NCBI GenBank assembly: GCA_015709635.1
Contig: CP054180.1
Span: 1,054,001 to 1,118,000, forward strand
Length of the DNA: 64,000 bases
DNA from: Gammaproteobacteria bacterium
Lineage (GTDB): Bacteria > Pseudomonadota > Gammaproteobacteria > Burkholderiales > Nitrosomonadaceae
Direction: 5' to 3'
Shown here: positions 23,952 through 32,200 of the stretch, piece after piece
How positions within the stretch are numbered: position 1 is the stretch's first letter
How the letters are laid out: every line of letters begins with the position of its first letter
Notes under the pieces: generated by a model
Seen by the model: only the letters and a program-made list of their open reading frames with translations
Told to the model about the DNA's origin: nothing
The model's database searches: none
Position numbers and translations under genes: made by a program

Positions 23952-24392
23952 TTAAGGGGCCGGTGGTTGCGGTGCAACTTGTATCCAACCTCCCGGACAA
24001 TTTTTGATCGCAGGGTAATAACCTTCGGGGTTGCGGCAATAGTGCCAGTAATTGGTTTGCGGTTGCGCAGCGGCGGATTGCTCGCGCTGAATATAAACCG
24101 GTGGTGTGACCGGTGCAGTCACGGCTGGCGAATAGCGGTAACGAGGCGGAGCGTAGAATGAACCGGGATACGCATAGTAACCGTACGGATAGAAACCGGA
24201 ACCGTAGAAACCGGGGCCGAATCCGCCCATAGTGATCCCGAGATTGAAATGACCGTGGCGGTGACCGTGACCGTGATGGCCATGTCCATGATGCCCATGT
24301 CCGTGCCCGTGCCCGCCGCGGGCCAAAGCCATGTCTTGCGCTGTCAATGCCAATAAACCGGCAATCCAATACCATCGATTAAGTTTCTTCAT
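23952..24392 (-). CDS. Secreted His-rich small protein, metal-binding type
   Basis: 146 residues from the ATG at 24392, with GAGGTGATG just upstream. Signal peptide ends ALA before RGGHGHGHGHHGHG. The mature N terminus has about twelve His in alternating Gly-His repeats, followed by Gly/Tyr/Phe-rich low complexity and Pro/Tyr runs. The C terminus has HYCRNPEGYYPAIKNCPGGW, a two-Cys motif common at the end of small secreted proteobacterial proteins. His repeats of this kind bind Zn, Ni or Cu; a buffering role is inference. First gene of a two-gene minus operon, divergent from the retropepsin-like gene; 24393-24637 shows nothing recognisable. Confidence 0.7.
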   Translation of the reverse strand: MKKLNRWYWIAGLLALTAQDMALARGGHGHGHGHHGHGHHGHGHRHGHFNLGITMGGFGPGFYGSGFYPYGYYAYPGSFYAPPRYRYSPAVTAPVTPPVYIQREQSAAAQPQTNYWHYCRNPEGYYPAIKNCPGGWIQVAPQPPAP

Positions 24393-24637
24393 ATCATCAC
24401 CTCGCACATACTTTTCCGCCATGATAGGAAGCGCGAGCTGAATGCATCCTGAACATTCAATTTTCGTGCGGACACAAAGAGGTCTTGAAGCACCGCAATG
24501 ATATCCGCTCAAGTTGAAATAACCGCATCCGTAAGAAATATCAATTTTGCGGATAGATCTTTCTCGTAAATAAGCCGGGTACTCCCTATTTGCCCCGGAA
24601 ATCTCAACAGTACTGACTAGCATGGTTGCCGAGAAAA

Positions 24638-25687
24638 ATGAGTATTCAAGATCGCGATTACTTTCACCGGAAGCGTGAAAATGAAAATACACCTCGTAAA
24701 GAACAAACAACGAGCGCGAACCGATCGGCACAACGGCCGTGGATAACTGTTATTCGAGCTATTCTTGTTTGGATTGCTTTGGCTCTGGTCCTGCTCATCG
24801 TCTTTCAGAATTTACAATCGTTACGGCAACCTTACATTCAACCGGCGAACGACGCATCTACAGCAACCCTACAGACGGATTGCGCAACATTACCGCAGCA
24901 CGGATCGGCTTATTTAATCGATCCATCCGTGATGAAACGTACCGATGTGCTGTATGCCGGATTGGAAATCACGAATCACTATGATTACCCGATGGTGGCG
25001 GTATTGTCGGATTCTGCCGGTGCACGAAAATTGCTTGCGTTTTCCATTCATTCCGGCGAAGCCGTGCAACTCAGTGTACCGGTTGGCAAATACGGGATGC
25101 AGGTTCTGGTGGGATCGGATTGGTGCAATTTGGAAAGCGGATTTATTGACGGCGCTGCGGTTTCTGTCGATGGCGGCATCACGGTTAATGCAGGTTCTAC
25201 GACTGCAATGCAATTTAGCGGTTCCGGTCTTAAACCAGTCCGGCTGGCGCTTGCGTATACTCAATCGCAACCGCAATCGCAATCCGTGAGCCAGCAGGAG
25301 ATGCCGCAATCTTCCGAAGTGATCGGCTCCGGAATGCTCGAACTCAAGCAAACACGGGATGGTCATTATTTCAGTTCCGGAACCATCAGTGGTACGCCGG
25401 TCGTGTTTATGATCGATACCGGTGCTACCGCCGTATCCATTTCATCCAAGATTGCGGCGCGGGCCGGCATCCGGAAATGCGTTCCTCGCCCGGTTTCTAC
25501 CGCCAACGGCCAAGTCAATGCATGCCTTGCGACGGTCCCGGAATTGACATTCGGAGCGTTCAAGCTGGCGCATGTGGATGTGATGATCATGCCGAATATG
25601 TCCGGGGATGCGCTGCTGGGCATGAATGTTTTGCGCAATTTCCGTATCGAACAAGCCGGCAAAGTCATGCGGATTTCCACACCGTAA
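24638..25687 (+). CDS. Membrane-anchored retropepsin-like aspartic protease (TIGR02281 type)
   Basis: 349 residues from the ATG at 24638 (MSIQDRDYFHRKR). One membrane helix near residue 40 (IRAILVWIALALVLLIVF), a linker with a beta-rich domain, and a C-terminal retropepsin-like domain of about 110 residues. The active-site motif is FMIDTGATAVSIS near residue 260, with the later hydrophobic-Gly signature ALLGMNVLRNF. Such enzymes act as dimers; one DTG per chain. The domain around 110-200 (DYPMVAVLSDSAGARKLL...DWCN) is not recognised. Substrate unknown. Monocistronic. Confidence 0.85.
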   Translation: MSIQDRDYFHRKRENENTPRKEQTTSANRSAQRPWITVIRAILVWIALALVLLIVFQNLQSLRQPYIQPANDASTATLQTDCATLPQHGSAYLIDPSVMKRTDVLYAGLEITNHYDYPMVAVLSDSAGARKLLAFSIHSGEAVQLSVPVGKYGMQVLVGSDWCNLESGFIDGAAVSVDGGITVNAGSTTAMQFSGSGLKPVRLALAYTQSQPQSQSVSQQEMPQSSEVIGSGMLELKQTRDGHYFSSGTISGTPVVFMIDTGATAVSISSKIAARAGIRKCVPRPVSTANGQVNACLATVPELTFGAFKLAHVDVMIMPNMSGDALLGMNVLRNFRIEQAGKVMRISTP

Positions 25688-25947
25688 TCGTTTGCTTGGG
25701 CTGCCTGATTGTCTGACTGGAATCGCATCGTATACATTGCCGATACGCGCGGCTGATCGTCATTCATTTGCAAATTTGCCGTCATTTGCGGATATGATGC
25801 TAGGATAGGTCATGACATTTTTGTAGAATATGCTGAAAAATTCCCTTGCATCTGGAAATTGTACAATCGCCCGTTGAGCTGGTTATCCAATTGCAACCAA
25901 CGGCGCAGGTGTTGTCAAAGTAACCATTACATTCCTATCGTAAAACC

Positions 25948-27969
25948 ATGATTGAAATCATTGCAGCAATGGCCCGGTGGTCGCAACTGACCGCCAATTT
26001 GATCCTATTTGGCAGCTGTGTTTTTCTGGCTGTGATCTGGCAGCAAAAAAGTATTCTGGAAACGCCCTGGATGATGCGGCTGGAAAAGATATTTCCCTGG
26101 CTCGCGGGCGTTATCATCGCCGGACTCACCGGCATACTGGCGACCACCACCGGCGACGCCACCGGCGATGTCGCGAACGCCTGGAATCCCGCTGTTTGGA
26201 TGGAAATCGTGCAGCAAACGCAAATCGGCCATATCTGGGCGGCGCGGATGCTGCTGGCGATTGTGCTGTTTTGTGCGGTGGTGAAAATGCAATCTTCCAT
26301 CCGCACGCGTGGCCATTATGTCTTATGGGCGATGCTTGCGGCTTTACCGTTGATCGCGGGCACCTTGATGAGCCACTCCAGCGCCGATGAAATGTCGTTT
26401 GCGGCCATCGCACCGTACGCCATTCACATCCTGCTGGCGGGAATCTGGTTTGGCGCGTTACCGGCATTTTTGCTGATTCTGCTCAATCTGCGCAAGGAGC
26501 TTGGCATCACCGCGACGCAGACAGCCGTCGATTACCTGAAAAAATTCTCCGCGCTCGCGCTGCCGGTCATGGTTTTGCTGATGTTTACCGGTGTGGTGGT
26601 GACGGATCGCCTGGTCGACGAAAAATACTACGCATTGGTCTCCAGTCCCTACGGTTGGCTATTGAATATCAAACTCGCCATCCTGGCGGTCATTCTGGTG
26701 ATCGCTTACCAAGCGCGCAACCGCTGGTTGCCGCTGCTGGAACGGGGAGAAAACGGACCAGGAAGTGAAGGCAGGGCGCATATGCGGCAATGGGTGCGTA
26801 TCGAATTCGTGCTGGCGCTTGTTTTGGTGTTGTTTGCCACCATTCTGGCCAATACGCTGCCGGCCAAGCACGCCATGATCGAGAATTGGCCGTATCCGTT
26901 CCGTTTCTCGATCGATGCGACCTGGGACGAACCGGATGTGCAGGATAAAGTGTGGTCGGGCCTTGTGCTGTTTGCGCTAGCGCTGGGTACGGTTTGGCTG
27001 GGCATCCGGTTGCATTGGAGCAGCGTAGTGAAGATTCTGGTGCCCGGCGTGCTCGGGATCAGTTCGCTGGCGTTGGCGTTGCCGCCGCTGGCCGTCGAAG
27101 CGTTTCCGGAGACGTATAAAAAACCGACGGTACCGATCGATGCCATTTCCATCGTCGCCGGTGCGCATCTGTTCGCAGAGAATTGTGTCAACTGCCACGG
27201 CCCGCAAGGCAAGGGCACCAAACCGGTCGCCGATCCTGATCTGCGCGATCCGACCGACTTGCTGACCCAGCAGCATACGGCGAAATACACCGTCGGCAAC
27301 GTTTTTCATCGGTTGTCATACGGCATCCCGGAAACCGAAATGCCGGGTTATGCAGATAAATTGTCGGAAGAAGAACGCTGGGATTTGATCAATTTCCTGC
27401 ACGCCATGTCGCGCGGTTTCGATGCGCGCTTGCTCGGCAGCATGATCGTTCCGGAAATGCCGTCGGTGGCATCGCCGGTATTCAACTATGCCGCGAGCGA
27501 TGGTTCCAGCGGCAACCTGAAGGATTTCCGCCTGCAGAAAAACGTGCTGATGGTATTGTTCGCCTGGCCGCAAGCGAAAGACCGTTTCTTTCAATTGGCC
27601 GCGTCGTACGACCGCATTCGCGATCTCAACACCGAAATACTAGCGGTGCCGATTCACTCAGTGACCGGCGAGCAATTGCAGCAGATCACCGCAATCGCGC
27701 CATTCCCGATCGTCACCGAAGGCTGGCAGGAAATCAAGGATACCTACTGGTGGTACCGGCGCGTCCGGGTCGTGCCGGATTTATCGGGCAAAGGCATGTT
27801 CCCGCAACATATGGAATTCCTCACCGACCGCTTCGGTTACCTGCGCGCGCGCTGGGTGGCGCAATTCGAGGGATTCGGCTGGCAAAACGTCGGTGCGTTG
27901 ACGTTGCAATTGACGCAACTGAACCAGGAAGGCGAAATCATGCCGCCGCCGGGGGAACATGCGCACTAA
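25948..27969 (+). CDS. CopD-domain membrane protein fused to cytochrome c and thioredoxin-like domain
   Basis: 673 residues in three parts. Residues 1-390 are a multi-helix membrane region of the CopD type (opening MIEIIAAMARWSQLTANLIL; then a run of helices with His in SHSSADEM). Residues about 400-480 are a monohaem cytochrome c with CVNCH at 413-417 and a likely distal Met in ETEMPGY. Residues about 500-670 look like a thioredoxin fold (KNVLMVLFAWPQAKDRF, FPIVTEG) but lack a CxxC pair. CopD proteins import copper; the haem domain suggests a link to electron transfer. Proteins of this layout occur in ammonia oxidisers, to my knowledge. Preceding 25688-25947 holds no gene. Confidence 0.8.
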   Translation: MIEIIAAMARWSQLTANLILFGSCVFLAVIWQQKSILETPWMMRLEKIFPWLAGVIIAGLTGILATTTGDATGDVANAWNPAVWMEIVQQTQIGHIWAARMLLAIVLFCAVVKMQSSIRTRGHYVLWAMLAALPLIAGTLMSHSSADEMSFAAIAPYAIHILLAGIWFGALPAFLLILLNLRKELGITATQTAVDYLKKFSALALPVMVLLMFTGVVVTDRLVDEKYYALVSSPYGWLLNIKLAILAVILVIAYQARNRWLPLLERGENGPGSEGRAHMRQWVRIEFVLALVLVLFATILANTLPAKHAMIENWPYPFRFSIDATWDEPDVQDKVWSGLVLFALALGTVWLGIRLHWSSVVKILVPGVLGISSLALALPPLAVEAFPETYKKPTVPIDAISIVAGAHLFAENCVNCHGPQGKGTKPVADPDLRDPTDLLTQQHTAKYTVGNVFHRLSYGIPETEMPGYADKLSEEERWDLINFLHAMSRGFDARLLGSMIVPEMPSVASPVFNYAASDGSSGNLKDFRLQKNVLMVLFAWPQAKDRFFQLAASYDRIRDLNTEILAVPIHSVTGEQLQQITAIAPFPIVTEGWQEIKDTYWWYRRVRVVPDLSGKGMFPQHMEFLTDRFGYLRARWVAQFEGFGWQNVGALTLQLTQLNQEGEIMPPPGEHAH

Positions 27970-28013
27970 CGGTGGCAATGGTTGACCGGGAAGAAATTAA
28001 CGGCGGTATTGCG

Positions 28014-28102
28014 GTAGGGTGGATAAGCGAAGCGCCATCCACCATAATTTTCTACGTTCTTCATGGCGCATCGGTGGATGGCGCTTCGCTTATCCACCCT
28101 AC
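28014..28102. repeat. Perfect 30-bp inverted repeat element
   Basis: Positions 28014-28043 and 28073-28102 are perfect reverse complements (core GGGTGGATAAGCGAAGCG), separated by 29 bp. GTGGATGGCGC-type repeats of this sequence are common intergenic palindromes. It could form a long hairpin, terminating CopD transcription or being a MITE-like element. The surroundings 27970-28167 have no gene. Confidence 0.75.
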
Positions 28103-28167
28103 GTCCCAAAAAATCGCAGGGGCTGCGCCCCTGACCCCGCAAAGGACAAAAGCACAAAGAACAAAGA

Positions 28168-29743
28168 TCAAAAAGCCCTGGCGATACGAAAACCCAGGTT
28201 GATGTCGGCATCATCGGTGATGCTCCCACCACGGACAGCCGACCGCAGGACCTGTGGGCTGACGTACCACGAACCGCCCCGAACCACCCGGCGATTACAA
28301 TCAACGCTGTTCTTTGCTAGCCAGGTGGAACCGTCGGTTGGGGCATCGTTATAGTTTTCATGCCAGCAGTCCTGTGTCCATTCCCCCACGTTGCCCAGCA
28401 TATCGGACAGACCGAATGGGTTCTTCGAGAAACGCGCAACCGGTGCGGTAAATACATAACCGTCCACGCAGCTTGCCAACGACCAACCGGGGCCTGCAAT
28501 GGATTTCGCTTCTTGTCCCAATCCATTGGCGTAATCGCATTGCTGATCATCCCGATAGTAGCGTGCTGCTGTGGTTTCTGCACGTGCCGCGTATTCCCAT
28601 TCGGCTTCTGTCGGCAGCCGGTACCTCACGGCCGGTACGATCCGTCAACCAGGCAAGATAAGCTTGCGTATCGTCCCACGAGACACACACCACCGGATGA
28701 TTATCGGCTTGCTTGAAGCCTGGATTGCTCCAATTGCGCTGCGCTAATTGCTCATTCTTCTTTTCTTTCACATTCCAGACCCAGCAACCCTTACCGCTCT
28801 TTTCAGCAGTTGTTTGATATCGGCTGTCTTGTACAAACTGCCGGAATTGTGCCACCGTGATTTCAGTGCGGCTGATGGCGAAGGATGCCACGCTGACTCG
28901 ATGTTGCGGAACTTCATTACTCCTTCGATCGGCTTCGGTTTCGGGCGAATCCATCAGGAATGAACCGGAAGGAATGCGTACCATATCGGGTTCAAATGGT
29001 AGCCGGGTTTCAGAAACCGGTTTCGCTGTAGGGGGCGTGGTCGAGCGCTCGTTCCCACCGGAAGGCTGCGATGAAATTGCCACTCCCCATCCGGCGATTA
29101 TTTTTCTAACGATATCCGACGGTATCGCGCGGCCAAAATCATCGGTGCGGGTAATTAAACCGATGACCTCTTTATTGTGTTTGATCAGCGGTGCACCGGA
29201 GAAACCTTCTTGGAGCTGGCGGTCGATGATCAGATCAAGACCGTCTTTTCCGGCAAGCGCCATGGTTACCCGCGCCCAATCAATAGCGCCGGGGAATCCG
29301 ATGACGCTGAGCTCATCGCTGTCTTTCAAATCCTCTTCGGTCAAAAAATGCAACGATGCGGCATTCATCGGCACTTGCGTGTTATCGCGAACTTTCAGTA
29401 AGGAAATGTCGTTGCGCGGATCGTTTTTCAGCACCTCCGTGTCAATCCATACATGCGGTTGGCCGTAAAACGCAACTTTGGGGAATTTTTCGCCTTCGAC
29501 GACATGCATCGCTGTGATGATGTACGTCACTTGCTTATCGCGGCGGACGATGAAGCCCGTGCCGGTTTTTTGCACGCCATTGGCTGTTGCGCTCAGTTTT
29601 ACTACACCTTTGCGTAACGAATCGATTTCTTGTGCGACAACGGATGTTTGTAACCAACAGGCGATAAGCAAACAGAGATTGCATACGGTGTGCATCGAAA
29701 AAATGTTTTTCCAGCGCATCCGGCAGAATAACCCGCTAAGCAT
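28168..29743 (-). pseudogene. Trypsin-like protease fused to FGE-sulfatase domain, frameshifted
   Basis: On the minus strand a frame from 29743 codes for a signal peptide, an S1 serine protease with His (TAMHVVEGE), Asp (PRNDISLLKV) and Ser (QEGFSGAPLI), then a formylglycine-generating-enzyme-like domain starting MVRIPSGSFLMDSPETEADR. Near 28624 the frame breaks: one extra C in GTACCTCAC (plus strand) shifts YRLPTEAEWEYAARAE into the frame that runs to 28168 and ends GFRIARAF. Restoring the base gives one continuous protein of about 524 residues. So it is either a recent pseudogene or an assembly indel. The start overlaps the stop of the gene at 29736 by 8 bp. FGE-like domains without active Cys often bind or modify other things; function unknown. 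Confidence 0.75.
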
Positions 29744-30212
29744 GTTTCTTGATCTCTCGATAAATTTTATAAGCACCCAAAATGACGGAACCCATCCACA
29801 CGATGATGCCAAAAATGAGAGCGAGCTTTTGATCGTGCCAAAGTACATCGAATTGCGTCAGGCGGTGATCCTTACGCAATTCACCAGTCCGGCTGATGAT
29901 TTTACCGGCTTCGCCCGTCAGATGCAGCACAAAACCGGGTAATTGCGGATCGAAACGAAGCGCTTGTATGGTTACATTCCTCAAATCATCGAGTGCGAGA
30001 AAGTGATAAGGCGCCACAATCACCGGAGCCAAATTCGCAAAATCCGCGTACACGATCTTTCCCCGAATGAGCGTTGACTCATAGTCACCCGTATCGCCTT
30101 GCTTGAGAAATTCGATTTTGCTGATCGTGCTGCCTTGTTTTACCAGGGATTCGCCGGATGAGTTGCTTGTAGCTGTCAATGTCACAACAAAATTGTCCGG
30201 TTCGCTTTTCAA
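29736..30212 (-). CDS. C-terminal part of a frameshifted periplasmic membrane-anchored protein
   Basis: 158 residues from a TTG at 30212, 2 bp after the stop of the next upstream frame. It has a beta-rich domain (LRFDPQLPGFVLHLTGEAGK) and one C-terminal membrane helix (LALIFGIIVWMGSVILGAYK) with a basic end. There is no signal peptide, although the domain must be periplasmic, and there is no ribosome site. Upstream in its frame the codons read AGEDNPFVKLKSEPDN, which joins smoothly to the end of the gene at 30215 if a base is inserted or removed near 30230-30262. It is therefore probably the tail of that gene, split by a frameshift. A separate gene is the alternative. Confidence 0.55.
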   Translation of the reverse strand: MKSEPDNFVVTLTATSNSSGESLVKQGSTISKIEFLKQGDTGDYESTLIRGKIVYADFANLAPVIVAPYHFLALDDLRNVTIQALRFDPQLPGFVLHLTGEAGKIISRTGELRKDHRLTQFDVLWHDQKLALIFGIIVWMGSVILGAYKIYREIKKHA

Positions 30213-30214
30213 CT

Positions 30215-31201
30215 TTACGAAAGGATTGTCTTCGCCAGCTCTACCTTGAAATCCATTGCTTGATTGTCAATGCGTAAAGGGGCTCGGTTCCGGTTGGCAA
30301 CGTTTTCGGCGGTTAGTTTGAATGGGCCGATTGGCAAAATATTCGGTGTGAGCTCAAGCGCATTTCCTGATAATTGCAGCGTGAAGGACGGCAAAGGCGA
30401 ATGGGGTGCATCCAGAATCAAGGTTGTATCCGGCTGGATTCTTAATGATTCCAACGCACCGATTGGCTTATTCGCATCGACGAGGTGATTGATTGAAACC
30501 GCTGAAGCACGATGATTTCCCAGCAATTTCCATTGAAACCAGAATGGGCGATTGCCACGCTTCAAACCGAGATCTTGTGTAAAAATGGGATTTCCGCCCG
30601 ATTCCCGGTAAATCGCGCCTTTGATTTTTGCATCTTCCCGCAACCGGAAAACAAACGCATAACCACCGGCTGTTGCCGGGTAGCCGGTTTGGTACAGTAA
30701 TGCCGGTACTACCCATTCATCCGCGCTTGGTTCGGATTTATTCAGCCGCACGACAATACCTAAATCGTAGAGCGATAAGCGGCTGAGATGACGGATAACA
30801 TCGGCGGTCGGCCAGCTATAAACATTGGAAAAACCCGTTCGCCAGGGTGTTTCCGGTTCAACCTTATCCAACCAATAGTAATGCTTGTAATCGAGTTCCC
30901 TGACCAATAAATGCACAGGGAGGGTTTCGTTGAGAAAAAAACAGACCTGATAGCGCTCTCCCAGCGTGCTGGTATCGTCTTGATACGCAATATGCGCCGA
31001 CAACAGTTCGATACCGAGTCCGGAAACCGGTTTCGGTTTTGTGCCTTCGTAGCGATTGGCGCGTTTTTGGTATTCGAGATTGCTCTGACTGAGTGCATTG
31101 CCGCCGGTCAGGCAAAATCCCAGCAGCACACCAATGAATGAGAGAATGAATCGATTTGCAGCGTTGCTGATTATCGCGTTAAGAAATAATCCTTGGCTCA
31201 T
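30215..31201 (-). CDS. N-terminal part of a frameshifted secreted protein, unknown family
   Basis: 328 residues, with a signal peptide (cut near NALSQS). It contains VCFFLNETLPVHLLVRELDYKHYYWLD, shortened here to ETLPVHLLVRELDYK, then WRTGFSNVYSWPT and a beta-rich stretch (FTLQLSGNALELTP) similar in style to the following frame. It ends abruptly at 30215 without the membrane anchor that the next frame encodes. I do not recognise the family; the start resembles periplasmic proteins that pair with a trypsin-like/FGE partner in one operon, as here. Both genes of this operon carry a frameshift. Confidence 0.6.
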   Translation of the reverse strand: MSQGLFLNAIISNAANRFILSFIGVLLGFCLTGGNALSQSNLEYQKRANRYEGTKPKPVSGLGIELLSAHIAYQDDTSTLGERYQVCFFLNETLPVHLLVRELDYKHYYWLDKVEPETPWRTGFSNVYSWPTADVIRHLSRLSLYDLGIVVRLNKSEPSADEWVVPALLYQTGYPATAGGYAFVFRLREDAKIKGAIYRESGGNPIFTQDLGLKRGNRPFWFQWKLLGNHRASAVSINHLVDANKPIGALESLRIQPDTTLILDAPHSPLPSFTLQLSGNALELTPNILPIGPFKLTAENVANRNRAPLRIDNQAMDFKVELAKTILS

Positions 31202-31231
31202 AAGTTTGTTAGGAACGTTTATTCTGTTTGG

Positions 31232-31525
31232 TTACAAATGCCGACTGATATCCATGCGGCCATGCAAAATGCGCACAATTTCGATTTGATCAGGGATGAT
31301 ATGACGATAAAAGATCAAGTGCTTACCGATGTGATATTTGAAATAACCTGTGCGGATTTCTGTGCATGGCTGGCCGATCGCGCGTTTGTTTGCCAAATCA
31401 TGAAATGCGGAGTCGAGCAAACTTAAATAATGATTTTGTTGCGTTGCTCCCCAGTGCTTGCGCGTGTAGCGGCCAATTGCCAGCATATCTTCCTTGGCTT
31501 TGCGGGTGAGGGTGAATGTTGCCAT
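31232..31525 (-). CDS. parE: ParE/RelE-family toxin
   Basis: 97 residues. Typical fold and motifs: FTLTRKAKEDMLAIGRYTRKHWG at the start, YLSLLDSAFHDLA, and the C-terminal IGKHLIFYRHIIPDQIEIVRILHGRMD. ParE-type toxins poison DNA gyrase; RelE-type ones cut mRNA. The ATG follows the antitoxin stop with no gap (TAAATG), so the pair is translationally coupled. ParE is favoured over RelE because the partner is ParD-like. Confidence 0.88.
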   Translation of the reverse strand: MATFTLTRKAKEDMLAIGRYTRKHWGATQQNHYLSLLDSAFHDLANKRAIGQPCTEIRTGYFKYHIGKHLIFYRHIIPDQIEIVRILHGRMDISRHL

Positions 31526-31768
31526 TTATTCTTCACGTTCCAGCTCATCAATGATGGCTTGCAGGGAATAATCAGCGGTACCGCTTTTTTCACCTTCGAT
31601 CAACGCATGGCGCAATGCTTCCAGTTTGATTTCATGTTCTTCCAGCAACCGGAGTCCCGCCTGTATCGCCTCGCTTGCTGAGCTATAACGTCCGGTTTCG
31701 ATCTGTTGCGCCAGGAATCTTTCAAAATGCTCTCCCAGCGTCACGCTGGTATTCTTCGGGGCTGACAT
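31526..31768 (-). CDS. parD: ParD-family antitoxin
   Basis: 80 residues from the ATG at 31768, behind GGAGAAAC. The ribbon-helix-helix N terminus (NTSVTLGEHFERFLAQQIETG) binds its own promoter; the C-terminal helix region (LIEGEKSGTADYSLQAIIDEL) should wrap the toxin. A longer frame to 31804 lacks a ribosome site. Lies divergent from the glycine riboswitch and gcv operon. Confidence 0.9.
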   Translation of the reverse strand: MSAPKNTSVTLGEHFERFLAQQIETGRYSSASEAIQAGLRLLEEHEIKLEALRHALIEGEKSGTADYSLQAIIDELEREE

Positions 31769-31957
31769 TAATGTTTCTCCATAAAATTGCGCTGTTTGCG
31801 TCATACAATAATATTTATTAGTAAGTATGGCAACAAGGTTTCCAGGTCTGTTCCGGGGGCACTAAATGCCCTCGCGGCGCAATGCAAAATTTACCGCAAT
31901 AACTTGAATAAACCCTTGTCCGTCAGGTATAGTTCGCACTTTGCCAAATCAATCCAA

Positions 31958-32152
31958 GCAGAAGAGTGCGCTATTTTTTAGCGCCGCCGAAGGCGTAACC
32001 TCCCCGGAATCGCTCAGGCAGGGTCAAATTCTTTTGTTCCTTAAGAACTGCTTGCGACAGGCGATCTGGAGAGTGCCGGAACCGGTTCCGGCCACCGAAG
32101 GGGCATGCGGATTCAATTCTGTCAATCTCTCAGGTAAAAAGGACAGAGGGGC
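31958..32152 (+). ncRNA. Tandem glycine riboswitch
   Basis: Two glycine aptamers in series ahead of gcvT. Aptamer 1 (about 31958-32025) shows GAAGAGTGCGCT, GCCGCCGAAGGCG and CTCAGGCAGGG. Aptamer 2 (about 32064-32150) shows TCTGGAGAGTGCCGG, GCCACCGAAGGGGCATGCGG and CTCTCAGGTAAAAAGGACAGAG, the usual end. The linker is about 35 bp. It switches on the glycine cleavage operon when glycine is high. An apparent open frame at 31941-32207 is only this RNA. Confidence 0.9.
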
Positions 32153-32200
32153 ACGAAGTCATTTACGTTTGAATGGCTCAATATTTTTGGGAGAAAAACC

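Noticed and set aside
27750..28202. 150-codon frame over the CopD end and the inverted repeat
   Set aside because: It overlaps a real gene in another frame and the repeat arms.
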